Assembly (NCBI GenBank): GCA_002633025.1
Contig: NMRB01000194.1
Location: 186,001-250,000, forward strand
Direction of reading: 5' to 3'
From: Notospermus geniculatus
Lineage: Eukaryota; Nemertea; Pilidiophora; Heteronemertea; Lineidae
DNA: 64,000 nucleotides
Position numbers and translations under genes: made by a program. The notes beneath the pieces are model-generated. The model made no database searches. It was not told where the DNA came from and worked only from the letters and a program-made list of their open reading frames with translations. The first letter of the stretch is position 1. Each line of letters starts with the position of its first letter. Below, piece by piece: positions 51,031-60,869 of the stretch.

Positions 51031-51250
51031 GGGAGCTACGGTGGAGTAGTGGTTCAGGCCTCCAACTATTGGTCAGACGGTCCCGGGTTCGAATCCCACT
51101 GGGCGTGAGACTTCAGGCAAGTCTCTCTGCCTCCCTGGCCTCTCTCTACCCAGGTGTATAAATGGGTACCAGTCGGAAATGCTCAGATTGTAGCCCTGGA
51201 TGAGTAGCTCATCTGAGTTCTACTGAAAAGTTTCAGGATAGACTGGGGTT
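51031..51250 (+). mobile_element. tRNA-derived SINE, family A, full copy
   Basis: Head GGGAGCTACGGTGGAGTAGT then GGTTCAGG, box B GGGTTCGAATCCC, body with CTACCCAGGTGTATAAATGG, tail AAAGTTTCAGGATAGACTGG. A reverse copy lies at 61685-62072. Confidence 0.85.
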
Positions 51251-51329
51251 ATAGTTCTAAAGTCGGATGAGAACCTCTACCATAGTTGATATCCAACTAT
51301 AAACCCAAACTTTAACTTTAACTTTATTA

Positions 51330-51495
51330 GTAAAGCAAGTTTTACAACTTCCTGGGAACCAGAGACTGCAGAAAAAATCTGTGCTGTCAGAGATTTGTGA
51401 GCTCTGGCTCTGGTCCGGGGGTCGAACCTGGACCCTCAGTGATGAAAGATGCCGATTTTTCACTGCACCACTCTGACAGCCCACCGTAGTTAGAA
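51330..51495 (-). mobile_element. tRNA-derived SINE, family B (minus)
   Basis: Minus-strand head GCTGTCAGAGTGGTGCAGTG, box B CCAGGTTCGACCCCCGG, body TCTGACAGCACAGATTTTTT. Confidence 0.75.
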
Positions 51496-52187
51496 AGATG
51501 CTAGACGGCATATTCCCTGGTGTTGTGGACTTGAACAGCGTCACCGCTGCTGTGAAATTTCATAATGAATCTAAAAGGTTTATTAATGATTCTACAAGGT
51601 TTGTTAACGATGTAAAAATGTCATCTTAGCCGGTTAATTATCACTTGATTATCTCGGGGTATTCAGACATGAATGGTGGTATGGGGCGTTCAATGGCTTC
51701 AACGCCTGCACGGGAATAGAGGGACGCCGTTCTTAAGTTACATCCATCACCTTTGACCCTTTTGTTAATAGGTAGGGGGCGATTGTGATGATGTTATAAC
51801 GAATCATGTGATCGGTGGTTTAGAGGTTCAGAATTCAAGGCGAGGGACAATGGTTACGGATGCGGTTTTATAATCGTTTTTGATGCGTCGGGGAGGGGGG
51901 GCTGAGATGTTGTGGGGGTCAGGTCTCAAGATTAATGAGTAATTAAAAAGGGTTTATGAATTATCAACATGAATTAAAAGATGAGATTTATTCGATGATA
52001 AAATGAGATTTTGTTGGTAATTCAATCAGGCAGGTTTAAAATGACATTTTTTCTTTATTCATGTAATTTTAAAACAGCGTGAAGACCCTCACAACTTGTG
52101 GGTTTCTTGTCGCATTCAGTGGTAAATCCTTTGTTATTTTCTGCCTGCTGCCTCCATACAATGGGCACATCCAAAAACCACACCGTA

Positions 52188-52432
52188 TAGTCTAGTTCAT
52201 ACTTTGCTGCACGACCATCGCTGGCGACTTATGCGCGACCTTGCGTTCGACGCTCACCCTGTCGTGTGATTTGGTCGACGTCTGATCGGGAGACTGTTAT
52301 TACTTGGGCATTTCATAACGCGTCGCCGTCGCTGAAGTACGCTGGACTATGAATCAACTCTGCAAATTCGGCTTCCAGATTTTGATCGTGTGGCGGACGC
52401 TGATTGGCGTCCATCGAAGTATAAACTAGGCT
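52188..52432. mobile_element. Probable 245-bp MITE
   Basis: The left AGTCTAGTTCATACTTTGC is similar to the reverse complement of GCGAAGTATAAACTAGGCTT-type right end. Inner AGTCCAGCGTACTTCAGCGAC also echoes it. Confidence 0.5.
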
Positions 52433-53332
52433 TACGTCTGACATTTATACCTCTCTCTTTGGCAGTGCAGGTGTAATGGAAAGGATCTCGAGTTAAAACA
52501 GGTGTCATAAAGTGATTCAAGTACGCTAACTTCTCAGTGCATGTTGTTAAGATAATCTGCTCCTTCCATGTGGCACCAACAAACAATCAATGTTTTGGAA
52601 TCAATAACCTCAGAGGCTGAGAAAAAAAGGATAGTGCAGTGTCCAACTTCAACGCAGATTTATAATTTGTTTAAATATGTTTGTAAATTGTCCAAGTTTT
52701 AATTTCAAATCACAAAATAAATGTTGTTGTGTCACCAGTCATAGTTTATGCCACTCTGATGGCATTCTACATTATCTATACCCATTCTTTACAATTTTAC
52801 GAGTATATTTTAAAATGGTATGAAATTTATTTCGCACACAGGGAGTATCTGTGTCGTATTAATCTTGTCAATTTCTCGTTTCTGTGCTAAATCATGTCGT
52901 AGAATTCTACGAAAGTGACAGAGAAAAATGTCTAATGACCCGAAACAATTAAATAATGCAACGAAATCTGGTTACTACAAACTTTTCTTTTGTGATTCCT
53001 TTGGGGATGATTGCAACGTCGCAGCGATTCTGTCCTGTCGTTGGATTGATAGTGCTGCCACCTGGGGAATTGTGTTTTAACTAAAGTATTGATTTTCTAT
53101 AAATTGCTGACTGATGCAAATGTGAGCTCCCTGATGAAGCTCTGAGAAAACATCTGTAATTTTTGTCCTGGATTTCAAAATTTTTGAGGTTTGACCTCAC
53201 CTTATAACTATGTCAGCCGGAAATGGCTTCAGGAAAATGGCAAAAATAAATTTCTCTATATTTCATTACATTTTGTTCATTATCCAAGTACTATCTATGA
53301 TAAAAATTAAACAGAAATATTAAATAGACATA
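52433..53332. other. WDR4 intron, nothing recognised
   Basis: No exon or repeat boundary supported. Confidence 0.35.
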
Positions 53333-53700
53333 TGTGACCCGTCACATCAAATCGGGTAATTAAGTCGCACAAGATGTGAACCAGGATGAACCAAAATATC
53401 TCCAGGAGATAAAGGAAGAAATGTAATCACTCAGATTTTACAAAAGACAGACAATACGCCTAGGCCTACTGAAATTGACAAAAACGTTGGTCCCAAGCTG
53501 CAAACTTCAGAGCGACTTGTGCCCGCTGTACACGATCAAATTTTTCATCCAATTTTCTGAATATTTCTCAATAAAGGCCTACATGCGGGTTTATACATTG
53601 AAGCCCCAATAGGCCCGGAATCTGAATTTCCAAAAAGTTGGATGAAAAATTTGATCGTGTACAGTGGGCATTAGTGCTCATTTTCTGGTGACGGGTCACA
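53333..53700. mobile_element. TGTGACCC-family MITE, copy 3 (largest)
   Basis: TGTGACCCGTCAC perfect at both ends with TA flanks. A second inverted pair inside (ACACGATCAAATTTTTCATC / GATGAAAAATTTGATCGTGT) is perfect over 20 bp. Confidence 0.88.
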
Positions 53701-54444
53701 TATGAACAAACCCAATACCAGATTGACCACATCAGTGTATTATACCCATTACATTAAATAATCAGATCTGATTTGGATTTCTGGGTAGCGGATTCGACCT
53801 TCTAGTTTAAAAACGAGTCACATCAGCTGTGATTCCTTCATGTTGACTGCTTAATCTTCGAAGGGAAAGAAAATGCCTTCTAATCCCTTCTTACCGCCAT
53901 TCTCAAGGTCCTATTGTACCGCCGTCAACCATCAACCTGTCAATCTCGGCACGAATGACAGCCAATTAGATTAAAAAACCTGACATCTTTATCTTAACAC
54001 AGGTGGACCGGATTCATGCCTTTGTTGGCCGACGTTAAACAAATCAGCATCATTTATTACACTGAAAGGTGCTGGTACATCAGCTGGCAGCATCCCGCAA
54101 GTCCAAATTATCCAAGCGTCGGCTGATAGGTCACAATTGTCGAACTAAAGACAATGCCGGGATTTCATGTGTGGGTTTTACAAAGTCATTAACGGGGAAC
54201 AATGGCGGCGCTATATGATTCTGTCCCGGTTCTCGCTACGTTAATTTGCCGGTTTTCTCGTGGCGGGAATCTGCGTCTGAGCGTAGCTAGTGAGTGGAAA
54301 ACTGAGACGTTGGGTGTACTTATTAACGACGTTGATAATTGGACCTAATCCCTTTGAAGTCTTAACCCTTGCTCATACTGGTATGTGAGTGAGGTTTTAG
54401 AAGTGGATGAGCCATGAGTAGAATACCTGTTGGAAATTCCTACG
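53701..54444. other. WDR4 intron, nothing recognised
   Basis: No exon or repeat boundary supported. Confidence 0.35.
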
Positions 54445-54835
54445 TTATAGACGATTCTTGAATTCACAGATCTGCGCACTTCCGCCGAAAAATCTCAACC
54501 ATAACCTTGATCTGAAACCGGGAGGCGTGACCAATCCATGCATGCAGGGCTGTATTTAGAGGGGGGGGGGGCAATGGGGATTTTGGGCAAAAAACGGCAA
54601 AAAAAGGTCTTCTGCTCCCCCCCAGAGAGGGTTTTGCCCCCCAGGATCAAACAGCTAAATACGGCCCTGCCATGATTCAGCTACGGTTGGCTCTGATTCA
54701 ATGTCTTCGACATCACTGTCGTTGGGCTCTCCGCGTCACGTCAACAGTTTCAGACCGAGGTTATGGCTGAGATTTTGGCGGAAGTGCGCAGATCTTTGTT
54801 GTTTATGTCAATTTGAGAATGGTCGATTATGTAGG
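54445..54835. mobile_element. Long-TIR MITE, copy 2 (interrupted)
   Basis: Arms at about 54470-54520 and 54745-54800 share TGCGCACTTCCGCCGAAAAT and GATCTGAAAC with copy 1 (7167-7420). Its centre holds the CAGG-type insertion 54545-54669. Confidence 0.82.
54545..54669. mobile_element. CAGG-type MITE nested in another MITE
   Basis: CAGGGCTGTATTTAG / CTAAATACGGCCCTG. Flanking GCATG / CCATG. Homopolymer G and C runs inside form the stem. Confidence 0.85.
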
Positions 54836-54849
54836 GTAAATCGATTGGG

Positions 54850-54965
54850 TTGTCAACGTGGTGCAATGGAAACATCGATGCCTGTCACCCCTGCAGTTCA
54901 GGGTTCAATCCCTAAGAGAGGGCGACTCTTTGGGCACTCCAGTTTCCCCCTGCAGTACATTAAGT
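54850..54965 (+). mobile_element. tRNA-derived SINE, family C
   Basis: GTGGTGCAATGGAAACATCG (A box-like), CAGGGTTCAATCCCTAAGAG (B box-like), then GAGGGCGACTCT and CAGTTTCCCCCTGC, the end conserved in the copy at 61255. Confidence 0.7.
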
Positions 54966-55014
54966 TATCCCAATGTTGACTACAAAGCTGATAATGTCAT
55001 ATTTTGTATTCGTA

Positions 55015-55200
55015 TTTGTATGTTTCCATCAGGGCCAAAGCCATAGCATTGGCCCTGGTAAGTAATGGAAGAGGCCATCTCAAGCTACTCATGTTCCTCA
55101 CTTTGATGTGGTCTTTTACTTGCCCTTGCAAAGGAACAAGGTACAAGGCACCATGGCTTATGTCCCATGCGATGGATGTGAACAACTACGGATATCCCAT
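55015..55200 (-). mobile_element. SINE body fragment (minus) just before the WDR4 exon
   Basis: Same body as 44860-45030 without the tRNA-like head; ends about 65 bases before the exon acceptor. Confidence 0.65.
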
Positions 55201-55265
55201 GTGGCCCGGGCTGGAAGTCATATTTGGCCCTCCGCTTTCAAATCAATGAATATTCCTTCTTTCAG

Positions 55266-55422
55266 AATGATGCAGCGACGAGCCAATCAAGTCATCTTCA
55301 CCAATTCGGACGAAGCGATCCTCGTCGCAGACAAATCTGGTGACGTGTTCAGCTTTCCTGTGAAAAAACCCGACGAGAGCGGAAAACTTCTGATGGGACA
55401 TCTCTCCATGCTGCTGGACATC
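55266..55422 (+). CDS. wdr4: WDR4 exon (fourth in expected order)
   Basis: Acceptor TTCTTTCAG, one base completing a codon, then 52 codons ending at GACATC|GTGAGT (phase 0). It contains AILVADKSGDVFSFP and GHLSMLLDI, the most diagnostic WDR4 segment. The VADKSGDV motif belongs to a propeller blade present in yeast Trm82 and animal WDR4. A tRNA-derived SINE begins about 20 bases after the donor. Confidence 0.96.
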
Positions 55423-55439
55423 GTGAGTATCAAAAATGT

Positions 55440-55612
55440 CAAGTGCTGGAGTGGCATAGTGGTAACAGCCATGCCTGGCACCTCTGAGGTTTTGGGTTCG
55501 ATCCCCAGTCAAACTCATTCTCCACCTGATAGAGAGGGCGACTCTCTTCAACAGCACAGGTTTTCTCCAGCTGAAATTGACATGGTGCTGACTAGGATAG
55601 CACCATGCTAAG
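55440..55612 (+). mobile_element. tRNA-derived SINE, family C, adjacent to WDR4 donor
   Basis: GGAGTGGCATAGTGGTAACA, box B TGGGTTCGATCCCCAG, GAGGGCGACTCT and GGTTTTCTCCAGC. It starts about 18-25 bases inside the intron. Confidence 0.75.
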
Positions 55613-55694
55613 GGCTGTCGGTGACTTGTTTCAGGAACTGGGCCCAGATATTCATTGGAAAGCTCTCACTGAGTACTTTCCAATCAATACTTAT

Positions 55695-55958
55695 CAGGGG
55701 GGATTCAGGATTCTGGTAAAGGGGGCACAGAAGGCCACAGGCGGGGCTGATGGAGGCGAGCGCTGAAGGCGTGAAGCCGCAGAAAATGTTGAAATCTGGA
55801 AGGCCGTTGGTGCGATTTCCCAGCATCTGAGGGACAAATTACTGTACAAGGCAATTCTGTGGCACTTTGAAACAGGGCAATTTTTCTAACGCTGGTCACC
55901 ACAAAATGGGGGGGGGGGGAGGGGCACAGGCCGGGTGTGCTCCCTAGATCCCTGCCTG
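55695..55958. mobile_element. CAGG-type element, 5-bp flanks CTTAT/CCTAT
   Basis: Ends CAGGGGGGATTCAGGATTC and (reverse complement) CAGGCAGGGATCTAGGGAG, imperfect. One mismatch between flanking pentamers. Confidence 0.65.
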
Positions 55959-56344
55959 CCTATATGACAGGGTTTCATGTCTGAATCACACTTTTCTCTT
56001 TTCATAAAATTGTCTCCAGTTGTGAAAGGGTTAAGATAATTGGGGTCTCATCCACCAGGTTCAAGTATTGGTCGTCCTTGAATCGAGGATGTTGGCCAGT
56101 TTGAAGACCTATTAATAAAACCATTGAGATTTGAGATGTGTTAGGGACATCTTCAGAGAGCCTCTTCTTATTAGTTCTGTCCAGCACCTGCACCAGGTGA
56201 TCTCAACTTCATAAATTTCTTCTATTATGGATGGCTTACCCCCACTTGGACCTTAACCCTTTCTTTTAGAGTATTGTAAACAGAATGAGAGCCATTCCAA
56301 ATACAGATTCTTAGCTTTCGAGACAGTATCTGTAAAGTAATGTA

Positions 56345-56480
56345 TAGTAGGAGGAAACCAGAGTACCCCGGGATAATCTGCGTTGTCAAAGACAGTTGCC
56401 TTCTCTATCTTATGAAAAATGGGGTCCAATCAGGCATCAAGCCAGGAATCTCGGAGTAGATAAGTGGTGATTTTTCCTCT
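56345..56480 (-). mobile_element. tRNA-derived SINE (minus), left of a duplicated segment
   Basis: GTAGGAGGAAACCAGAGTACC ... CAAGCCAGGAATCTCGGAG. Its right half (ATGAAAAATGGGGTCC to CCTCTGTTTAA) is repeated at 56747-56820. Confidence 0.6.
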
Positions 56481-56746
56481 GTTTAAAGGTACTGTCACAC
56501 TGAAGTAGTTCTCAAAACATCCTGTCCTGTCCTTAAAAAAATCGTAAAATGGGCTAGAACGTGTAACGTTGGCCAAAATAATGTCTCAACATTCTGGCGC
56601 ACCCTTCCTGTCCATGAAGTTCGTAAAAAGACTGTAAAAAGTTGCCACTACGTCCACTCCGTTCACACACAGTTTGAGCTCGTTCGGCAACATTTTCAAG
56701 AACGTAGGTACTGAGAACAAGCTCAACGTGATGGGGGCATTATCAT

Positions 56747-56820
56747 GAAAAATGGGGTCCGATCAGGCATCAAGCCAGGAATCTCGGAGGTGAAAAGTGG
56801 TAATTTTTCCTCTGTTTAAG
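56747..56820 (-). repeat. Second copy of the SINE 5' half
   Basis: About 95% identical to 56415-56487. The 260 bp between may be an insertion carrying a duplicated target, or a local duplication. Confidence 0.75.
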
Positions 56821-57543
56821 GAAGGGAATTACCATCAAAGAACTCTGTTGTATGTTGTGGTGGTCTGTTTTCTTGTTAGCTTTGCTGGCCTGCACTGCAG
56901 TATCAGTATCCATGCGGCATGAGAAAAGAAGCCCTCCTTGCATGTGAGCCAAGACCCCGGGGCAATGTCCAGTTTTCTTGCCCATCATATCAGGTGGACT
57001 GCCGCGAGCGTACCCTAAGGCCAGGCTAATGCTATGACCCCTGGACACTCCTAACAAGCAGCATCGAGAGATAACGTGTCTCTTTCATGCTACAGTAGAC
57101 ACCCCTTCTTTGTCTTCGCCAGCATGTGTCAACGGCAGCTAGGGCTAAACGATACTTTCACGTGTTTGCAGCCGAGCATGATCCTCGGTTAATGAAGGGG
57201 TTGGTGTGTGTGATATCGCAATCAACTTGCATGTCACAGGTTCGGTGGGTTTTCCTGCCCGTCAAGGGTTAAAGCCCCACAGTATTGAATTTTACGATAT
57301 TTTCAAAAAGTTAGGAGAGTGCACATAGAGGTCCCATAGCCTCGTGAAGGTCCCCAAAATACTTGCCTGATATGCACTTCACAGAATCAAGGCCTAGTTT
57401 TCAGCACGCATTGGAAAAAACTGCAGGGAGAGCTCTAATGTATTCTGACAGAGCGTAGTACATTTTACACTACGCTGACGTCGTGACGTCGTGTGAGAAT
57501 CGCGGCGATGATTTGCGTTTTTCACATTCAATACAGTGGGGCT

Positions 57544-57790
57544 TTAAAGGAGCGTGGTATGCGATCTCTTACAGGTATTTTGACTGCCGAAGTAGAGGGA
57601 GCCACCTTGTGGCAGCAATACGAACTACAAAAAAACCATTACAAAATGTACGTAGTACGTCGGGTCCATTCGCCGACAACATAGTTCGTCCCTGGGATTG
57701 GAAAGTGGCGCACTCTCCAATCCCAGGAACTAACTACGGCAATGGTAGCGCCAGCTGTCAAGAAAAAGTAGCAATACCGTGGTCCTTTAA
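57544..57790. mobile_element. TTAA-target MITE (AGGAG/GTCCT ends), array member 1
   Basis: TTAA|AGGAGCGTGGTATGC...ACCGTGGTCCT|TTAA. The body is shared with 46497-46730. Confidence 0.85.
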
Positions 57791-58049
57791 AGGAGCTGGA
57801 CGTCCAAGTTGTAAACACTCACTCACTGGTTCTCTATCCACGCGACGCCTGCGGTGCTGCCACCTATTGGCGGTGATATGTACTGACGTGAATATCGTGA
57901 ATGAGTGAGTTGCATTTGACCAGGCACCAGTCTAATGATCACGGGGCGCTACTGGTGCTGCCACCTTCACGAAGGAATAAAACTAGTTTGCCGACCACTG
58001 TTTGTAAACAAACTGGTTTGTTTACAACTTGGATGTCGAACTCCTTTAA
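57787..58049. mobile_element. TTAA-target MITE, array member 2
   Basis: AGGAGCTGGACGTCCAAGTT...AACTTGGATGTCGAACTCCT, about 26-bp TIR, TTAA at both ends shared with its neighbours. Different interior from members 1 and 3. Confidence 0.85.
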
Positions 58050-58254
58050 AGCTATTGTGGCAGGCCAACACGAGAATTCGTCATTTGAAATATTACATGT
58101 ATTTTCCGCACTCTTGTTCTCTTAAAAAAACATTACAAAATGTATGTAGTATATCGGGTCCGTTTGCCTAGTTAGTCCCTGGGTTGGAGAGTGGCGTGCA
58201 CGGCAATGGTGGTGCCGGCTGTCGAGAAAAAGTGGCAATACTGGGCTACTTTAA
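58046..58254. mobile_element. TTAA-target MITE, array member 3 (decayed)
   Basis: The body ATTACAAAATGTATGTAGTA and GTCGAGAAAAAGTGGCAATA match member 1. The left end is degenerate. Confidence 0.75.
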
Positions 58255-58640
58255 ATCAGTATCTCTGATTTTGATCAGTGGCACATAAGCACCCTTCCTT
58301 GTACATGGGGACAGGGAAAGATTTCAATGAACTTGTGCCAAGTGTTTATACTGTATCATAGAACTGAACAAATCTCTGGATATGAGGTTGTTGCCTCAGT
58401 TGTATCAGGTATGAATATTAATCAGATACATCATGACCCTGGTCACTTGAACCTGTCACCCGACGCCCGACCCTCGCCCCGGGGTTAAAGGAGTAAGGGA
58501 TTCAGCTGCTGGGGACCCCCTAGGTCAGCAGCTGTGGGGGATGAACCATCAGTCAACTCTTCTCTGAATTTTAGGCATTATCATTGATTTCTGTTTCGCA
58601 AGTTGAACTTTCAGAACTAGCAATGCTTCTTTCTTTCCAG

Positions 58641-58753
58641 GCAATAACTCCAGAAGATAAATACATCATAACGTGCGACCGAGATGAGAAAATTCGTGTA
58701 TCACACTACCCGAACGCTTACAACATCCACACGTACCTCCTAGGCCACTCAGA
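58641..58753 (+). CDS. wdr4: WDR4 exon (fifth)
   Basis: Acceptor TTTCTTTCCAG. It encodes [21 protein letters not shown], then a variable stretch and TYLLGHS, ending TCAGA|GTAAGT with two bases left over. The DRDEKIRVS motif is a strongly conserved WDR4 signature. The following intron is only 133 bases. Confidence 0.96.
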
Positions 58754-58886
58754 GTAAGTGCATGAGGTCGATGCTGAACGCTCTTGCCTCTTGAAAGATC
58801 TCGTCCCGTTTGAGTGCAGTGTTCTTGACTTTTCGAAAAAACTTTTCAAACAAATTCTTCTTTCACAAACAAACCTTCCTTTACAG

Positions 58887-58941
58887 ATTTGTCAGTCAGA
58901 TAGTGCAGGTTGGAACAAACAAATTGGTTTCAGGGTCTGGG
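58887..58941 (+). CDS. wdr4: WDR4 exon (sixth, 55 nt)
   Basis: A small exon after CCTTTACAG. One base completes Glu, giving E-FVSQIVQVGTNKLVSGSG, and it ends TCTGGG|GTAAGT in phase 0. It matches the family segment G-H-x-E-F-V-S that continues into S-G-S-G-D-G-T in the next exon. The exon boundary within the SGSG/DGT motif is clean. Confidence 0.94.
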
Positions 58942-59186
58942 GTAAGTTTTCTCGAAGTTAAAACCCTCAAAGATGAAGAAGTTTGTTGATGTTTTGTATG
59001 GTCACCTGTTATGAAGTTCCATTGAATCCCTGCCGGAGTTGACTCATTGAAAGAACTGTCATTTTATGATTCGGTCCGTGTTGATTTGCAACCCTGGTGT
59101 CCTTAGGCCGAGTTTACATAGAGAGAGGTTTTATGGTCATGAATCCTTTGTTAGGCCATTGTTCACCCACGTGTCCATATACCGTA

Positions 59187-59397
59187 TACTGTAAACCGTG
59201 ATATTTTCGCGACGCTAAATGTTCGCGATTTCGGGGGTCTACGAATTCGCGAAGAATAAATTTTCGCGATTGCAACCCTTCAGCTTCAACAGAATAATAA
59301 GAAGACTAATTTTCGCGCGATTTATGTTCGCGTTTTGACCCTCGAGCGCGAAAATCGCGAAAATAAAACGCACGCGAAAATTTCACGGTTTACAGTA
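59187..59397. mobile_element. CGCGAAAAT-type MITE filling WDR4 intron between 58942 and 59450
   Basis: TACTGTAAACCGTGATATTT / (reverse complement) TACTGTAAACCGTGAAATTT, followed by TCGCG on both arms. TA target. Very CpG-rich interior. Confidence 0.88.
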
Positions 59398-59450
59398 CCT
59401 CTATGTAAACTCGACCTTAGATCATCTAGAAATAACTCCGTACTTTTCAG

Positions 59451-59629
59451 GACGGTACGTTACGACTGTGGGACTATGAACGAGGGAAGCAACTGGCCAT
59501 CACAGACTGCCTGAAGATTTTAGAGCCAGGTTCAAGCAGTGACGTCGAAGACAGATCAAGTAATAATTTGGCGGTACATCGGTGTCGGTTCCATAAAGAA
59601 ACAAGCACGTTAGCTGTTAGTTTTAAATG
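59451..59629 (+). CDS. wdr4: WDR4 exon (seventh)
   Basis: Acceptor TACTTTTCAG. It begins DGTLRLWDYERGKQL, a canonical WD-repeat end, runs through a variable acidic loop (SSSDVEDRSS), and ends TLAVSFK plus two bases (TG|GTAAGT). The donor and the first bases of the intron are duplicated 68 bp downstream (second potential donor at 59698). Use of that second donor would add 68 nt and shift the frame. Confidence 0.95.
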
Positions 59630-59756
59630 GTAAGTACAGTCCCCCTCGCTATTACAAACTCTTCGGGGTCCAAGGGTTAAGTTCATACTTTTAAATGGTA
59701 AGTACAGTCCCCCTCACTATTACAAACTCTTCGGGGTCCAAGGGTTAATTCATACT
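59621..59756 (+). repeat. 68-bp tandem duplication spanning a WDR4 splice donor
   Basis: TTTTAAATGGTAAGTACAGT occurs at 59621 and 59689. Each copy contains the end of the exon and a GTAAGT donor, followed by the left end of a pogo-like MITE. Confidence 0.93.
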
Positions 59757-59886
59757 AACACGGAGTTCGTAATAGCGCAGATTTACATACATCAAACATG
59801 TCATGAAATTTTGGGAGCCAGACGTTGGGTTCGTAATATCCGGGAGTTCGTAAAATCGAGGTTCGTAAGAGCGAGGGTGCACTGTA
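59635..59886. mobile_element. Pogo/Tigger-like MITE starting at the splice donor
   Basis: TACAGTCCCCCTCGCTATTA / (reverse complement) TACAGTGCACCCTCGCTCTT. TA target. Subterminal GTTCGTAATA/GTTCGTAAAAT repeats. It begins 5 bases into the intron. Confidence 0.85.
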
Positions 59887-60000
59887 TCAACTTTGTCAAC
59901 TTTGTAATCAGAAGGGATGGACTGCAGATTATTGCATTTCAGATACTCTGCAGACACCAAATCATGATAAATTGACAATACTTTACATTTATCATTCCAG

Positions 60001-60205
60001 GTTAAAAGAAGGCCTAAAAGAGATTTTAGTCTACCGTATAAAATGTGATGAGAAATCGTCAGAATTTCATTACGTGCAGACCCTCTCTTTGTCCGAGTCG
60101 CCGTGGGACATTGAATTTGATGGTAATGGGAATCTGTGGGTTTTACAACAAAAAAAGGATGAGCCTGTTACTATATTCATACGAGGAGCATCAGGGGAAT
60201 TTATG
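60001..60205 (+). CDS. wdr4: WDR4 exon (eighth)
   Basis: Acceptor ATCATTCCAG. One base completes Trp, then 68 codons follow: LKEGLKEILVYRI, SPWDIEFDGNGNLWVLQQ and GASGEFM, ending ATG|GTACGT in phase 0. The W-D-x-x-F-(x)n-L-W-V-L-Q pattern is typical of the last propeller blades of WDR4. Confidence 0.94.
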
Positions 60206-60458
60206 GTACGTCGATGGCTGACATTCATGAAATATAGCAAATGCTTTTACTTCAAGGTTTGCAGTACATTCACATTGGACCTTGCTGTGCAAGTCTTAAG
60301 TAAATGTTCATGCTAGCTGCCACATTTATAAAATGCTAAATTTGTAAGTTGAACTTTTATGTTTGATTCATTTATGGTAATATTACATGTAGTTACCTAA
60401 AGTCCACATAAGTATGCAATAACAGGTTTTGAAATCAGCAAATTTATCTTCATTTCAG

Positions 60459-60528
60459 AAAGTCCCAGATGCTCATGACTTAGGGGAGCATCTTGAAGTC
60501 TTAAACAAGGAATGGGACTTTTTCAAAG
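60459..60528 (+). CDS. wdr4: WDR4 exon (ninth)
   Basis: Acceptor TTCATTTCAG. It encodes KVPDAHDLGEHLEVLNKEW then DFFK plus one base, ending CAAAG|GTGAGA. The segment corresponds to the helix after the propeller that precedes the C-terminal METTL1-contacting tail. The carried phase requires the next exon to start with two bases. Confidence 0.88.
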
Positions 60529-60594
60529 GTGAGATATTTCTTCTTCATTATGTTATTACCCGTTATGTCAAATGACATGTTGTTTGTAAAGCGG

Positions 60595-60869
60595 GGAATC
60601 CACCAGTGATTTTCAACCTGATTTTGCTTTGCGACTTGCTTTACAACTGGTTTGTGTTGCAATTGGGCACTCGATCGCTGATCAAAGATCAGTAGTGAAC
60701 TAGCTACGTGATTTCCACCCCTTGCGAAGATGTGATCAATTTCAGGTCGGCAACCGGTTGGCGACCTGTATCAGTTCCTTACGGTCATTCAGCTTAGATA
60801 GAATCGCAGGAAGCAGGTTGCAAAGCAAGTCGCAAAGCAGAATCAGGTTGACGATCAGCAGTGGATTCC
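60595..60869. mobile_element. 275-bp MITE with about 50-bp TIR
   Basis: GGAATCCACCAGTGATTTTC and CAACCTGATTTTGCTTTGCG on the left match the reverse complement of the right end with few changes. Confidence 0.88.

Noticed and set aside
52070-52120. Candidate for the missing WDR4 exon (AAAACAG acceptor, short open segment, GTAAAT donor)
   Set aside because: The peptide does not resemble the expected blade and is too short.
52975-53060. Segment reading SGYYKLFFCDSFGDD, superficially like the missing WDR4 blade
   Set aside because: No polypyrimidine acceptor or usable donor in the right phase; similarity is limited to a few aromatic residues.
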